A stretch of 64,000 bases of DNA, taken from assembly GCF_039538065.1 (NCBI RefSeq), contig NZ_BAABBR010000001.1:248001-312000 (forward strand), written 5' to 3'. The notes beneath the pieces were generated by a model. It had not been told where the DNA came from and searched no databases. It saw only the letters and a program-made list of their open reading frames with translations. Made by a program: the position numbers and the translations under genes. Position 1 is the stretch's first letter; the number at the start of each line of letters is the position of its first letter. Shown piece after piece: positions 34,204-42,901 of the stretch. The DNA comes from Sphingomonas rosea (GTDB lineage: Bacteria > Pseudomonadota > Alphaproteobacteria > Sphingomonadales > Sphingomonadaceae).

Positions 34204-34683
34204 TCAGTATTGGACGGTGATCTGGATCGTGTCGGTGTAGGTTCCCGCGGCGACCCACTGGCCGGCGGGCGCCCGCCCGTAGACCGGCACGGAAGTGCTG
34301 AAGAAGAGCAGCCCATTGAGTGACGACGTGACCGTCGTCGTCCCGCCGGTGCCGTCGCCGAGGATCTGTGTCCGCGGCGAATTGGCGAAGAGATTGTAGT
34401 TGAGCGACACGCCGAGCCGCCGCATCGTCCGTTGGTTAAAGCTATTCGACTGTCCCGTGCCCGCTTTCACCTCGACGAGCCCGAACAACGACACGATGCC
34501 GCTGCAGTCGATCGAGACGGTGGCGCTTGCGTCGTCGGGGCTGGCGACGGTCGGATCGTAATTGCCGAAGTTCAGCGCGGTCGTCGACGTGATGCAGCTG
34601 CACAGGGTGCAGGCCTCCGCCGGGGTCGCGATCGCGGCCACCAGCATCGCGGCGAGCGCGAGGACGATGTGCCTTACGCTCAC
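34204..34683 (-). CDS. Spore coat U (SCPU) domain pilin, probable pilus tip
   Basis: The 159-residue product has a signal peptide (ending TPAEA) and an SCPU fold like the CsuA/B and CsuE pilins: paired cysteines early (CTLCSCITST), NFGNYDP, a middle TVSIDCSG strand, and a closing GTYTDTIQITVQY strand. It starts at GTG 34683, overlapping the usher stop by four bases (GTGA). As the last gene after the usher, it is likely the tip adhesin, but the usual two-domain CsuE is longer, so this is a short form. Confidence 0.8.
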   Translation of the reverse strand: MSVRHIVLALAAMLVAAIATPAEACTLCSCITSTTALNFGNYDPTVASPDDASATVSIDCSGIVSLFGLVEVKAGTGQSNSFNQRTMRRLGVSLNYNLFANSPRTQILGDGTGGTTTVTSSLNGLLFFSTSVPVYGRAPAGQWVAAGTYTDTIQITVQY

Positions 34684-37007
34684 CGCGCCCGCGCCTCGCG
34701 GATGGCGGTGCAGCGAAGCGGTTCGCCTTGCGTGTCGGCCGCCGGCAGGGTCGCGAGGCAGTTGCCGCTCGCCCGCCGCACCTCGATCGCCGTTCCGGCC
34801 CGATATTCGTCGATGAACACTTGCCCATCATAGCCGGTGACGCCGCTGCGCGTGCCGCCGAGGCTGACCTCGAGCCCCGGCGCGAGCGGCTGGCCGCGCT
34901 CGTCGATCAGCGCGATGGTGACCGAAGTCCCTGCGCGGGCGCGGCCAAAGCGGACGATCGCCGCCTGGCGAAAGCCCGGAACCGCGAGCTTCTCCGCCTC
35001 GTCGAGGTCGACCGCGAGGGCGACGTCCTCGGTGCGGATGCCGATGCGATTGGCGGCGTAGGGCACGAGGCCGGTCAGGATCACGGCCTTGCCCCGCCCG
35101 GCCCGCCGCGCCACCGGCCGGCCTTCCTGCGTGATCGCGACATCGCCCTCGCCCGCCACCTCGACCAGCGCGAGCCCATCATCGAGGCGCCCAGTCGGGA
35201 CAAGGCGGTCGTCGACCATGACGAGCGCGCCGCGCAGGCTCGTGCGGGTCGCCAGCCGTCCGTCGTATCCTGCGGCCGTCAGCTCGAGGTCGCCGATCCC
35301 GCTTGTCGCCAGCGCATAGGCGTTCCAGCGTGCGCCGGCGCTGCCGCGACTGGCAGAGAGACCGACGCCGATCCCTCCGCCCGGCGGCGCGGCCTGCTGG
35401 AAGCTTGCGGTTACCAGTCCGCGCTCGGCGGTCAGCGCGGCGCTGCTCCGGCTCCCGAGTGTCCGGCTGAGCGACACGAAGAAGCCGTCGTCCCGCCTTC
35501 CGCCGATCCGGCTCCTGCGAAGGCTGGCGTAAAGGGACAAGGGGCCGAGTGAGGCCGAATAGCCGAGCGTCCCGAGCCGATAACCGGTGTCGTCGCGGAG
35601 CCTTGCGTCGACCAGGCCGAGGCTGATCTCGCCGACGGGCAATGCAAGGCTCGCGGTGATGCCCAGCTCTTGGCGGCCGCGCCGGTCGGTCGCCGGACGC
35701 TCCTCGCCGACGGGCGCGAAGCCGGCGCTCTCGACCGTGTAGCTTGCGCTGAACGAGGCGTCGCGGCCGATCCGCTGGACCTGCGCGCGCAACAGCGAGC
35801 CCGTGCCGTCGCCATCGTTCGACATTGCGCCTGCCAGCGCGACCTCGCCGAGGCTGGCGATCACCGCATTGACCGACAGCCCGCCGACCGCGCGCGACGG
35901 GGTGGCTTCGACCCTCGCCCCGGCCGTGAGGTAAGGGGTCAGTCCGCGCCGCCAGCCGACCGCCGCGAAGACGTCGCCATAGGTATTGCTGCGAAGGCCA
36001 TAATCGCGGCGAAGCGCACCCGCCTCGAACGACAGGTCGTCGAGTCCCGGTCGAAGCAGCCGCGCGCTCGAGTAAAATCGCTGGCTGATCTGCCGCACGC
36101 CTCCGGTCGCGTCCTCGATCCGCATGACCAGTTCGCCCGCGCCGTTCACGGTCACCGGACCCTCGACCAGGAAGCGCCCGGGACGGACCTCGCGCGTGAC
36201 CCGGCCGCTGGCGGCGAGCAGCTCCACGGTCGAGGGCAGCAGCGCCGAGCCGGCGATGGTGGCAAGCGGGGTGGTGACGGCTTCGGGGTCGAGCGAAAAG
36301 TCCGTGCCGATCCGGATCCCGCCGAAGCGCAGCGGGCTGCTGAAGTCCCCGCCCCGGCTGATCGTGTCGCCAAGGACGAGCCGCAGCCGCTGCGCGGGAA
36401 GATCGCGCTGGAACGCGCTGTCGAGCCGCACGAGCTGGTGGCCGGCCGGCGGCAGGAGCGCGGTGGTGCCGGCGACGCCCCAGGCGCCCGACAGGCCCGC
36501 GTCGAACAATCCGCCCAGCCGCGCCCCGCCCCCATCGGTGGCGAGGGAGAGGTCGTAGCCGAGGAATGCGAGCGGCGCGATCGGGCTCAGCGACGGGGAG
36601 GCAGGCTCGGCGCGAAGCGCGCGCTGCGGCGGACCGAACGCATCGGGTCCGGCCTGGAGAAACAAGGTCGCGCCATCGTCGCCAAGGCGGGCGGCAAGCT
36701 GGGGCACGTCGGCAATCGAGACGAATGCCTGACCGTCGATCGAGACCGTCGCCGCCGTGTCGGGGATGAAGATCCCGATGGCCAAGAGGTCGTCACGCAG
36801 GACCAGGAGGGTCGTCCCGCGTCGCACGGCCAGCGTCGGCCGGTCCTGGTTTTGACCGTTCAGCACCAGCTCGACCGGTGTGACCCCCGTTTCGCCAGGA
36901 TCGGCAAGGGCGGTAGTCGGCGAGGCGCCGCCGAGAAGCACGGCGAGCAGCAGCGCAGGCGGTTCGAAATTCTGCCGCTTGGGCCGGGGACGGCCACCCG
37001 CGCGCAT
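34680..37007 (-). CDS. Fimbrial outer-membrane usher protein (CsuD-like)
   Basis: The 775-residue outer-membrane protein forms the pore and assembly platform of a chaperone-usher pilus. It has a basic lead and signal sequence (ALLLAVLLGGASPTTALA), the N-terminal domain (PVELVLNGQ...), a long barrel with repeated GLRSNTYGDVFAAVGWRRGL-like strands and a plug, and C-terminal domains (GEGDVAITQEGRPVARR, PLAPGLEVSLGG, GYDGQVFIDEY). It is 2 bases downstream of the chaperone gene and overlaps the next pilin by four bases. Confidence 0.9.
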   Translation of the reverse strand: MRAGGRPRPKRQNFEPPALLLAVLLGGASPTTALADPGETGVTPVELVLNGQNQDRPTLAVRRGTTLLVLRDDLLAIGIFIPDTAATVSIDGQAFVSIADVPQLAARLGDDGATLFLQAGPDAFGPPQRALRAEPASPSLSPIAPLAFLGYDLSLATDGGGARLGGLFDAGLSGAWGVAGTTALLPPAGHQLVRLDSAFQRDLPAQRLRLVLGDTISRGGDFSSPLRFGGIRIGTDFSLDPEAVTTPLATIAGSALLPSTVELLAASGRVTREVRPGRFLVEGPVTVNGAGELVMRIEDATGGVRQISQRFYSSARLLRPGLDDLSFEAGALRRDYGLRSNTYGDVFAAVGWRRGLTPYLTAGARVEATPSRAVGGLSVNAVIASLGEVALAGAMSNDGDGTGSLLRAQVQRIGRDASFSASYTVESAGFAPVGEERPATDRRGRQELGITASLALPVGEISLGLVDARLRDDTGYRLGTLGYSASLGPLSLYASLRRSRIGGRRDDGFFVSLSRTLGSRSSAALTAERGLVTASFQQAAPPGGGIGVGLSASRGSAGARWNAYALATSGIGDLELTAAGYDGRLATRTSLRGALVMVDDRLVPTGRLDDGLALVEVAGEGDVAITQEGRPVARRAGRGKAVILTGLVPYAANRIGIRTEDVALAVDLDEAEKLAVPGFRQAAIVRFGRARAGTSVTIALIDERGQPLAPGLEVSLGGTRSGVTGYDGQVFIDEYRAGTAIEVRRASGNCLATLPAADTQGEPLRCTAIREARAR

Positions 37008-37009
37008 GG

Positions 37010-37708
37010 TCAGTCCTGGCGCTTGGTTATGGCCTCGACGCGCCCGGTGGCGGTCACCGCCTCGATGCTCGTGATCGCGCCGCCCTGCGCGGGCACAACA
37101 AGACGGCTCGCCCCCGCCAAAAGGTAGAAGCCGCGCGTGATCGTCTCGGGTGCCTCACCGGCGCGGTGGATGACGAGCTTGCCGACAACCGTGTGCATGC
37201 GGCCATTATTGCTGATCTCGATCGCGCCGGGCGGGCCGGGTTGCCAGCGCAGCGCGGGCGCGGCGGCCTTGGGCGTGCGGAAGATGGGGATGCTCAAGCG
37301 AAGCACGGCCTTGATGGTGCCCGGCGGCGCCTCGCCCTGCGGGATTTCGTCGACCAGCAGGCGATAGCTGCTCTCGGTCGCGCCACCGTGGGGTGGGAGG
37401 CTGCAGCGCACCAGCCTCCTGGCGCCGGGCGCGACTTCCGTCACCGAAGGATTGACCCTGATGTCGGCGGGATCGAGCTGGTCGGTGCCGTCAGGCTTCT
37501 GCGACCAGGCGAAGCCGCGCACCTGCACTGCGACCTTTTCCAGGCCGAGGTTGCTGACGGTGAGCGCGCAGAAATTGGCGTCGGTCCCAAGCTCGATCCT
37601 GATCGGCGCGACCGCGATCCGCGAGGCCGAAGCAGGCGGCGCAAGCCACGGGCCCGCGGCGAGCGCGAGCGCGAGAATACCCCAGCAATGCCGGCCGAGG
37701 TGCGTCAT
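37010..37708 (-). CDS. Periplasmic fimbrial chaperone (CsuC-like)
   Basis: The 232-residue product has a signal peptide and the PapD-like two-domain fold: the N-terminal strand VAPIRIELG, the interdomain motif FRTPKAAAPALRW and the C-terminal GRMHTVVGKLVIHRAG, where the chaperone holds pilin subunits before the usher. It follows the first SCPU pilin directly (stop and start adjacent) and precedes the usher by 2 bases, the standard order of Csu operons. Confidence 0.88.
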   Translation of the reverse strand: MTHLGRHCWGILALALAAGPWLAPPASASRIAVAPIRIELGTDANFCALTVSNLGLEKVAVQVRGFAWSQKPDGTDQLDPADIRVNPSVTEVAPGARRLVRCSLPPHGGATESSYRLLVDEIPQGEAPPGTIKAVLRLSIPIFRTPKAAAPALRWQPGPPGAIEISNNGRMHTVVGKLVIHRAGEAPETITRGFYLLAGASRLVVPAQGGAITSIEAVTATGRVEAITKRQD

Positions 37709-38206
37709 TCAATAAGTCACCGTGACCGTCACCACATCGGCATAGGCACCCGCGGGGACGCTCTGCTCGGCGGCGATGCGGCCGTAGACGGTGAGTACGC
37801 TCGGCGTGCTCGTCGCGGTCACCGGCGCCAGCGCGTCGACACCCGACGTGTTGCCCCAGTTGCTGGTGCGCGAGGGGTCCGTGAACAGCGCGTAACCCAG
37901 GCGATTGGACGCGAACGACATCTGCCGCGTCGAGACCGTCGCGCCGGAGGCGGTGCCGGCATTCAGGCCCACGACGAAGCTCGTTCCCGGCGTGCAGGTG
38001 ACCGTGATCGAGCTCGTCGCATTGGTGGCGGTGGTGCTGACCGGATCGTAATTGCCGAATGCCAGCGGCGCGGCGCTGACGAGGCAGGAGTTTAGCACCG
38101 TCGTCGAGACGCTCATCGTCGTCTGCGCGGTGCCGGCATGCGCCGCCTGCGCACACGGCAACAGGACGAGCGCGAGCAACAGGGCTTTCTTGGGCTTCAA
38201 AGTCAT
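37709..38206 (-). CDS. Spore coat U (SCPU) domain major pilin (CsuA/B-like)
   Basis: The 165-residue product starts with a signal peptide (KALLLALVLLPCAQAAHA) and shows the SCPU pattern: STTVLNSCLVSAAPLAFGNYDPV, a second cysteine in ITVTCTPGTSF and the closing VPAGAYADVVTVTVTY. It is the first gene of the operon and so the probable major pilin. The 224 bases upstream, facing the PilZ gene, should carry the operon promoter; I see no clear operator in it. Confidence 0.85.
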   Translation of the reverse strand: MTLKPKKALLLALVLLPCAQAAHAGTAQTTMSVSTTVLNSCLVSAAPLAFGNYDPVSTTATNATSSITVTCTPGTSFVVGLNAGTASGATVSTRQMSFASNRLGYALFTDPSRTSNWGNTSGVDALAPVTATSTPSVLTVYGRIAAEQSVPAGAYADVVTVTVTY

Positions 38207-38430
38207 GGCGATGTGTTCCTTGGCTGGTCGCCAAGTATATGACCGCGCTCAACGTTACCTTTCGCGTTCCGCCAATATGGACTGAGCTTTGCTCAAAGGG
38301 ACTGGGCCTACCTGCCACCGCCACGCAGCCGCGCGATCGGTGGCCGTGCGGGTCACTTCCGCCGTTTCGGACTTTTGCTCCACTCTTTGCCCATCATGAT
38401 CGCGCAAGCCTGTGCCGAACGATCGGACAC

Positions 38431-38949
38431 ATGGTCATGGAACAGGGACGCATTCAGCATCACAGGCCGCGAGCGCCGCGCCGGAAGCTCTATCTTCCGG
38501 TTCGCATGCGCTCGGGCGCGGCCTGGGCCGACGTCTGCCTGCTCGACCTGTCCACGCGGGGCCTTCAGGTGAAATGCCCGCGGACCCCGCCCACCGGCAG
38601 CTACATCGAAGTGCGCCGCGGGCGGCACGTCATCGTCGCGCGGGTCGTCTGGACCAAGAAGGACCGCTTCGGCGCGCTGACGCAGGATGCGGTGCCGGTC
38701 GACGCGGTCGCGGCCGATCGCGACGAGACCGCCACCGCCGCTTCCGACAACGCGCAAGCACAGGAGCGGCGGCTCCACCCCCGCCCCTCTTCGGTCGCGG
38801 AAGCCTTCGAGCAAAGCCGCTTCGCCGGCCGCGCGATCGAGTTCGGCCTCGTCCTTGCCGGGATTGTCGGGGTGGCGATGTTCGGCGCGAGCGTGGTTGG
38901 CGACGCCATTGGGACGCCGATACACGCGGTCACCGCCGCGCTACGCTAG
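38431..38949 (+). CDS. PilZ-domain cyclic di-GMP-binding protein with C-terminal membrane helix
   Basis: The 172-residue product has the two PilZ ligand motifs: RAPRR (R14 to R18, RxxxR) and DLSTRG (residues 39-44, D-x-S-x-x-G). Near residues 137-160 there is a hydrophobic segment (EFGLVLAGIVGVAMFGASVVG) that would hold it in the inner membrane. It should sense cyclic di-GMP. It is divergent from the Csu pilus operon, 224 bases apart, so a role in pilus or surface control is plausible but not shown. ATG 38437 is an alternative start. Confidence 0.85.
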   Translation: MVMEQGRIQHHRPRAPRRKLYLPVRMRSGAAWADVCLLDLSTRGLQVKCPRTPPTGSYIEVRRGRHVIVARVVWTKKDRFGALTQDAVPVDAVAADRDETATAASDNAQAQERRLHPRPSSVAEAFEQSRFAGRAIEFGLVLAGIVGVAMFGASVVGDAIGTPIHAVTAALR

Positions 38950-38956
38950 CTTCCGG

Positions 38957-39268
38957 TCAGCGGCGGTTGACCCCGAGCCGGCCCTGACCCTCGGTGAACG
39001 CGGCGCGCTTGGTGCGGCGGTCGTAGGCGCACAGCTTCACGTCGATCACGTTGCCGCGATTATAGCCTTCGACGATCCGGATTTCGACCGGCACGCGGTC
39101 GGGAAAGCTCGCCTTGTCGGCAATGATCTTCGCCTGCTTCAACCCCGAATTGACGAGGCAGGCACGGTTGACCTGCCGGTCGAGCGCTGCCCAGGCGGCA
39201 GGCGTGGAGGCCGATGCGGCACCGGTGGCGGCGAGCGCAACCGCGGCGGTCAGGGCAAGCTTGTTCAT
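38957..39268 (-). CDS. Small secreted protein, function unknown
   Basis: The 103-residue product has a signal peptide (MNKLALTAAVALAATGAASA) followed by a compact domain with two cysteines (ACLVNSGL and VKLCAYDRR) and strand-like stretches (VPVEIRIVEGYNRGNVIDVKLC). It would be periplasmic with one disulfide. GGAGGA precedes the ATG. It lies between the PilZ gene and a lipase-like gene on the same strand as the latter. No family is recognised. Confidence 0.7.
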   Translation of the reverse strand: MNKLALTAAVALAATGAASASTPAAWAALDRQVNRACLVNSGLKQAKIIADKASFPDRVPVEIRIVEGYNRGNVIDVKLCAYDRRTKRAAFTEGQGRLGVNRR

Positions 39269-39294
39269 GGCGATGGTTCCTCCCGGGCTGGTCT

Positions 39295-40425
39295 TCAGAT
39301 GCGGCCGCAGTCGCTGCGCGCGGGCGTTCCGGCGAAGCGCTGGTCGATCCAGTCGATGGTCTGCGCGGCACTCTGCTTGGCGGTGGTCGCATGATCCTTG
39401 CCTGGCAGATCGATCCACCGCACCCGCACCCGGTTGGCGCACATCCGCCGCGCGAAGGCGCGGGTGACGGCGGGCGCGACCAGCGGATCCTCGCGCGTTT
39501 GCGCGATCAGGACGGGCACGCGGCTGACGGGCGAAAGGCTATTGGCCCGGACATAGGACGACCAGGGGGCCGTGCGACCGAAGTCGACATTCTTCAGGTC
39601 CTGCCGAAGTGCCAGCATGCCGAGGATGGTGCCGAGCTTCGGGGTCGAGCCGATCGACACGCAATTGTTCTGCGCCATGCGGGTGATGATGCCCGGGGTG
39701 CGCCGCGCGCCGAGCCGCAGCGGCACGCCATAATATTTGCTCCAGCTGTCGGCCGCGAGCGCGGTCAGAAAGGCCTTGGCATTGGGATCGCTCGACAGGC
39801 GGAAATTGGCGGCAAGATCGGTCGGCGGCGCGCCCGCCGCAACGCCGACGAGGGTGAGGCCGGCGCCCTCGGCGCTTGCCAATTGTCCGGTCCACAGCGC
39901 GGCATGCCCGCCCTGGCTCTCCCCCCAGACCGCGAAGCGATTGCCGGCGGCCGCGCCGGGGATGGCCTGCGCCGCGCGCACCGCATCGAGGACCGAGCGG
40001 GCCGTGACGGTGCCGACGAGATAGGGATGCGGCCCGCGGCTTCCGAGCCCGGGATAGTCGGGCGCGACCACGACATAGCCTCGCGACACGGCGTCGATCG
40101 CGGGCGTGGCGGCGAAGAAGTTCGGGCTGAGCGACGGCGCGCAGCGCTCGGCCACACCCCAGGTGCCGTGGGTCCAGGCGATGACCGGACGTGCCCGCGC
40201 GGGAATGGCTTCACGCGGTGCGATGACCACCCCAGTCACCTCCTGCGCCGCACCGCGATCGCTTCGCGTGAGATAGCGGACCCGCCATGCCTGGGTTCCG
40301 GGCGGGGTCTGGACGATCGGTTCGGAAGCGATGAGCTGGCCACCGCTCTGCGCGGCGGCCGGACTGGCCAGAATCAGGGCGCCAAGCGCCAGCACGTTGC
40401 GCAACGAACCAAGCGATTCCATCAT
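39295..40425 (-). CDS. Secreted lipase-like alpha/beta hydrolase
   Basis: The 376-residue product has a signal peptide (ending ASPAAAQ) and a secretory-lipase fold: an early HGTWGVAERCAPS oxyanion region, DYPGLGSRGPHPYL, the nucleophile elbow GESQGG in RFAVWGESQGGHAALW, an acid in RVPVLIAQTREDPLV and a late histidine in DLPGKDHATT. This recalls the LIP/secretory lipase family, which releases fatty acids; the true substrate is unknown. It ends 26 bases before the small secreted protein gene and may be co-transcribed with it. Confidence 0.8.
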   Translation of the reverse strand: MMESLGSLRNVLALGALILASPAAAQSGGQLIASEPIVQTPPGTQAWRVRYLTRSDRGAAQEVTGVVIAPREAIPARARPVIAWTHGTWGVAERCAPSLSPNFFAATPAIDAVSRGYVVVAPDYPGLGSRGPHPYLVGTVTARSVLDAVRAAQAIPGAAAGNRFAVWGESQGGHAALWTGQLASAEGAGLTLVGVAAGAPPTDLAANFRLSSDPNAKAFLTALAADSWSKYYGVPLRLGARRTPGIITRMAQNNCVSIGSTPKLGTILGMLALRQDLKNVDFGRTAPWSSYVRANSLSPVSRVPVLIAQTREDPLVAPAVTRAFARRMCANRVRVRWIDLPGKDHATTAKQSAAQTIDWIDQRFAGTPARSDCGRI

Positions 40426-40482
40426 CCGCCCCTTGCATTTGCTGCTGGACCCTAATGCCGCAACATCCGTTTCGTTCCGGCA

Positions 40483-41271
40483 ATGAAGCGCGAGCTACCG
40501 CCCCTCTCAAGACGGTCCAAAGCCTCTCCCTGGCGCAAGCTCGGGCTTCGCGCGCTGCTCGCGCTCGGGTTGCTGGTGAGCGCATTCCTATTGTTGTGGA
40601 TCGACCGCGACGGCTTACGCGACAACATCGACGGGGCGGTCAGCTTTGCCGACACGCTCTATTTCACCATGATCACCGTGACGACGGTCGGCTATGGCGA
40701 CATCGTGCCGGTGACCGAAAAGGCGCGGCTGATCGACGCCTTCCTGCTGACCCCGATCCGCCTCTTCATCTGGCTGATCTTCCTCGGCACGGCGTTCGAG
40801 CTTCTGTTCAAGCGGGTTTGGGAGAGAATGCGCATGGCGCGGATCCAGGAAGGGCTCGAGGGCCATGTCGTGGTCGCTGGCTTCGGCAAGAACGGGAGCA
40901 CGACCGCGGCGCATCTGCTCGGCAGCGGGCTGGCCGCGGAGAAGCTGGTCGTCATCGATTGCGACGAGGTCGCCTGCGTTGCGGCACGCGAGCTTGGCGC
41001 GGCGGTGATCCAGGGCGACGCCAGCCGCGATGAACTGCTCGAGGCGGTTCGCATCCGCGCGGCGCAGCGGATGATCATTTCCGCCGGGCGGGACGACACC
41101 AGCATCCTCATCGCATTGAGCGCGCGCAAGCTCGCGCCCGCGCTCCACATCGCCATCACCATTCGTAACGAGGACAATGAGGATATTGCCGGGGCCGCGG
41201 GGGCGAGCCTGGTCGTCAATCCGGTGACGGTGACCGCGGCGCTCCTTGCCGAGGGCATGGCCCCGGCCTGA
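40483..41271 (+). CDS. Potassium channel with TrkA-N regulatory domain
   Basis: The 262-residue product has a basic lead, a first helix (about 22-40), the pore loop with selectivity filter TVGYGD at 68-73, a second helix (about 86-108) and then a Rossmann-type TrkA-N (RCK) domain beginning HVVVAGFGKNGS, with the acidic end of strand two in VVIDCDE. This is the two-helix channel with one nucleotide-binding domain. It would set potassium flux with NAD or another ligand. It is alone on the plus strand and 44 bases upstream of a TonB-like gene. Confidence 0.9.
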   Translation: MKRELPPLSRRSKASPWRKLGLRALLALGLLVSAFLLLWIDRDGLRDNIDGAVSFADTLYFTMITVTTVGYGDIVPVTEKARLIDAFLLTPIRLFIWLIFLGTAFELLFKRVWERMRMARIQEGLEGHVVVAGFGKNGSTTAAHLLGSGLAAEKLVVIDCDEVACVAARELGAAVIQGDASRDELLEAVRIRAAQRMIISAGRDDTSILIALSARKLAPALHIAITIRNEDNEDIAGAAGASLVVNPVTVTAALLAEGMAPA

Positions 41272-41314
41272 CACCGGGCAAGGCCGGGTTCAGCCGTGCG
41301 CGGGCATCAGACCC

Positions 41315-42118
41315 ATGATGCGCCGCCAGATCGCCAGCCGAACCGACCGCGCCCGATCCGTCGGGCTCGCCGCGCTCATCCACGTCGCGCTCGGCTGGGC
41401 GCTGCTGACCGGGCTCGGGGTGACGCCGGTGCCCAAGGTGCTCGAGCAGCCGCTCGCGCTGATCGACCTCACCGACCCGCCGCCGCCCGAGCCGCCGGCC
41501 GTCCCCATGACGCCCGAAAAAGCGCCCAAGCCGACCGAGCGCGCCAAGGACCCCGAGGGCGCCGCCGCGCCGCCTGCCAAGAAGAATACCCCGACCGAAG
41601 TCGTCGCGCCGCCGCCGGAGGTTCGTCTTCCGGTGCCGCCGCCCCTCCCCGCCGCCCCCGTCGCCGGCACCGGCACCGCGCCCAAGGCCGGGGCGGCGCC
41701 GATCGACGGACCCGGCACCGGCCGCGGCGGCGAGGGCGATGGACTGGGCGCGGGTCGATTCGGCGACGGAACGGGCGGCGGCGGTGCGGGCGGAGTCGCG
41801 GCCGAACCCGAATATGTCGCGGGCGACATCCTCGAGCGTGATGCGCCGCGCGGTCTCAACCTCACCCGGCCGCTCCCGGTCGCCTTCCGCCTGCTGATCG
41901 GGCGCGACGGATCGGTACGCGATTGCCGGATTGCACGCGGAAGCGGGATCGCCGCGCTCGACCAGGCCACCTGCGCCTCGGCCGTCCGCCGCCTGCGCTG
42001 GCGGCCGGCGCGCGACACGGCGGGGCGGCCGGTCGAAGCCTGGGTTCCGAGCAGCTTCCTGTGGCGGCCACGGCCCGGCGCCGACCGCTGGGTCGATGCA
42101 CAGGAAGTGCGCGACTAG
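41315..42118 (+). CDS. TonB-like energy transducer, plus-strand copy
   Basis: The 267-residue product has a cytosolic lead, one membrane helix (about 17-34), a proline/alanine-rich periplasmic linker with a Gly-rich stretch, and a C-terminal TonB domain (FRLLIGRDGSVRDCRIARGSG ... RRLRWRPARDTAGRPVEAWVP). TonB passes proton-motive energy to outer-membrane receptors such as the one at 54500. It shares the APPAKK and DGPGTG linker pieces with the convergent gene, so the two are diverged paralogues. Confidence 0.85.
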   Translation: MMRRQIASRTDRARSVGLAALIHVALGWALLTGLGVTPVPKVLEQPLALIDLTDPPPPEPPAVPMTPEKAPKPTERAKDPEGAAAPPAKKNTPTEVVAPPPEVRLPVPPPLPAAPVAGTGTAPKAGAAPIDGPGTGRGGEGDGLGAGRFGDGTGGGGAGGVAAEPEYVAGDILERDAPRGLNLTRPLPVAFRLLIGRDGSVRDCRIARGSGIAALDQATCASAVRRLRWRPARDTAGRPVEAWVPSSFLWRPRPGADRWVDAQEVRD

Positions 42119-42867
42119 AAGTTCACCGGCGCCTGGATGTAGCCGTACCAGCGCACATAAGGCCGGCCGTTGTCGTCGAGCGCGGGTTTGAAGCGCACCC
42201 GCTCTTCGACCAGCCGGCAGGTCCAGGCGTCGACGTTGGGATCGCCGCTCGACCCGTTGATCTTGCAGTCGGTGGCGCGGCCGTCGACCTGAACGCGGAC
42301 CGCGACCAGCACGCGGCGCCCGCGCGGCCAGGCACGGAGCACGGCGGCGGGATAGCTCCGGCCGGTGAGCTTGGTGCTGTCGATGACCGAGGGGCCGACG
42401 CCCTGGCCGCCGCTGCCGCCGCCGCCCGGACCCGAGCCGCTGCCACCGCTGCCCGTGCCGTTGCCCGTCCCGCCCGCACCCGTGCCCGGCCCATCGACCG
42501 GTGCCGCGCCTTGCGAGGGGGCCGCGCCCGTGCCCGGGGTCGGCGCTGCGACCACCGGCGGCGGGGGCGGAGGAAGGACGACCTTGGGCGGCGGCTTCAC
42601 GATCGGGGTCGCTTCGGCCTTTTTCGCCGGCGGCGCCGAGGCGCCCTCGGGCTTGGGCAACTTCTTCGATTCCTGGATCGCGGGTGGCGGCGGCGGGGGT
42701 GGCGGAGGATCGGGAAGGACGTCGAACACCTTCAGCGGATTGACCGCTTCGAGGACCGCTTTCCCGGGGCCGAGCGTCAGCAGCGCCGCGAGGATACCCG
42801 CATGCACCAGCACCACGGCGCCCAAGGCCGTCACGCGATCCCGATTGCTGACCCACGATCGTTGCAT
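42115..42867 (-). CDS. TonB-like energy transducer, minus-strand copy
   Basis: The 250-residue product has a helix near the N-terminus (VTALGAVVLVHAGILAALL), a proline-rich linker with nine prolines in a row, a glycine-rich stretch, and a C-terminal TonB domain with YPAAVLRAWPRGRRVLVAVRVQVDG and RFKPALDDNGRPYVRW. It ends in a 4-base overlap with the convergent TonB-like gene. An in-frame GTG at 42894 is an alternative start. exbB and exbD are not in the window. Confidence 0.83.
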   Translation of the reverse strand: MQRSWVSNRDRVTALGAVVLVHAGILAALLTLGPGKAVLEAVNPLKVFDVLPDPPPPPPPPPAIQESKKLPKPEGASAPPAKKAEATPIVKPPPKVVLPPPPPPVVAAPTPGTGAAPSQGAAPVDGPGTGAGGTGNGTGSGGSGSGPGGGGSGGQGVGPSVIDSTKLTGRSYPAAVLRAWPRGRRVLVAVRVQVDGRATDCKINGSSGDPNVDAWTCRLVEERVRFKPALDDNGRPYVRWYGYIQAPVNF

Positions 42868-42901
42868 GTCCGGCACAACGCGGCGGACCCGCACCGGCTC
42901 C

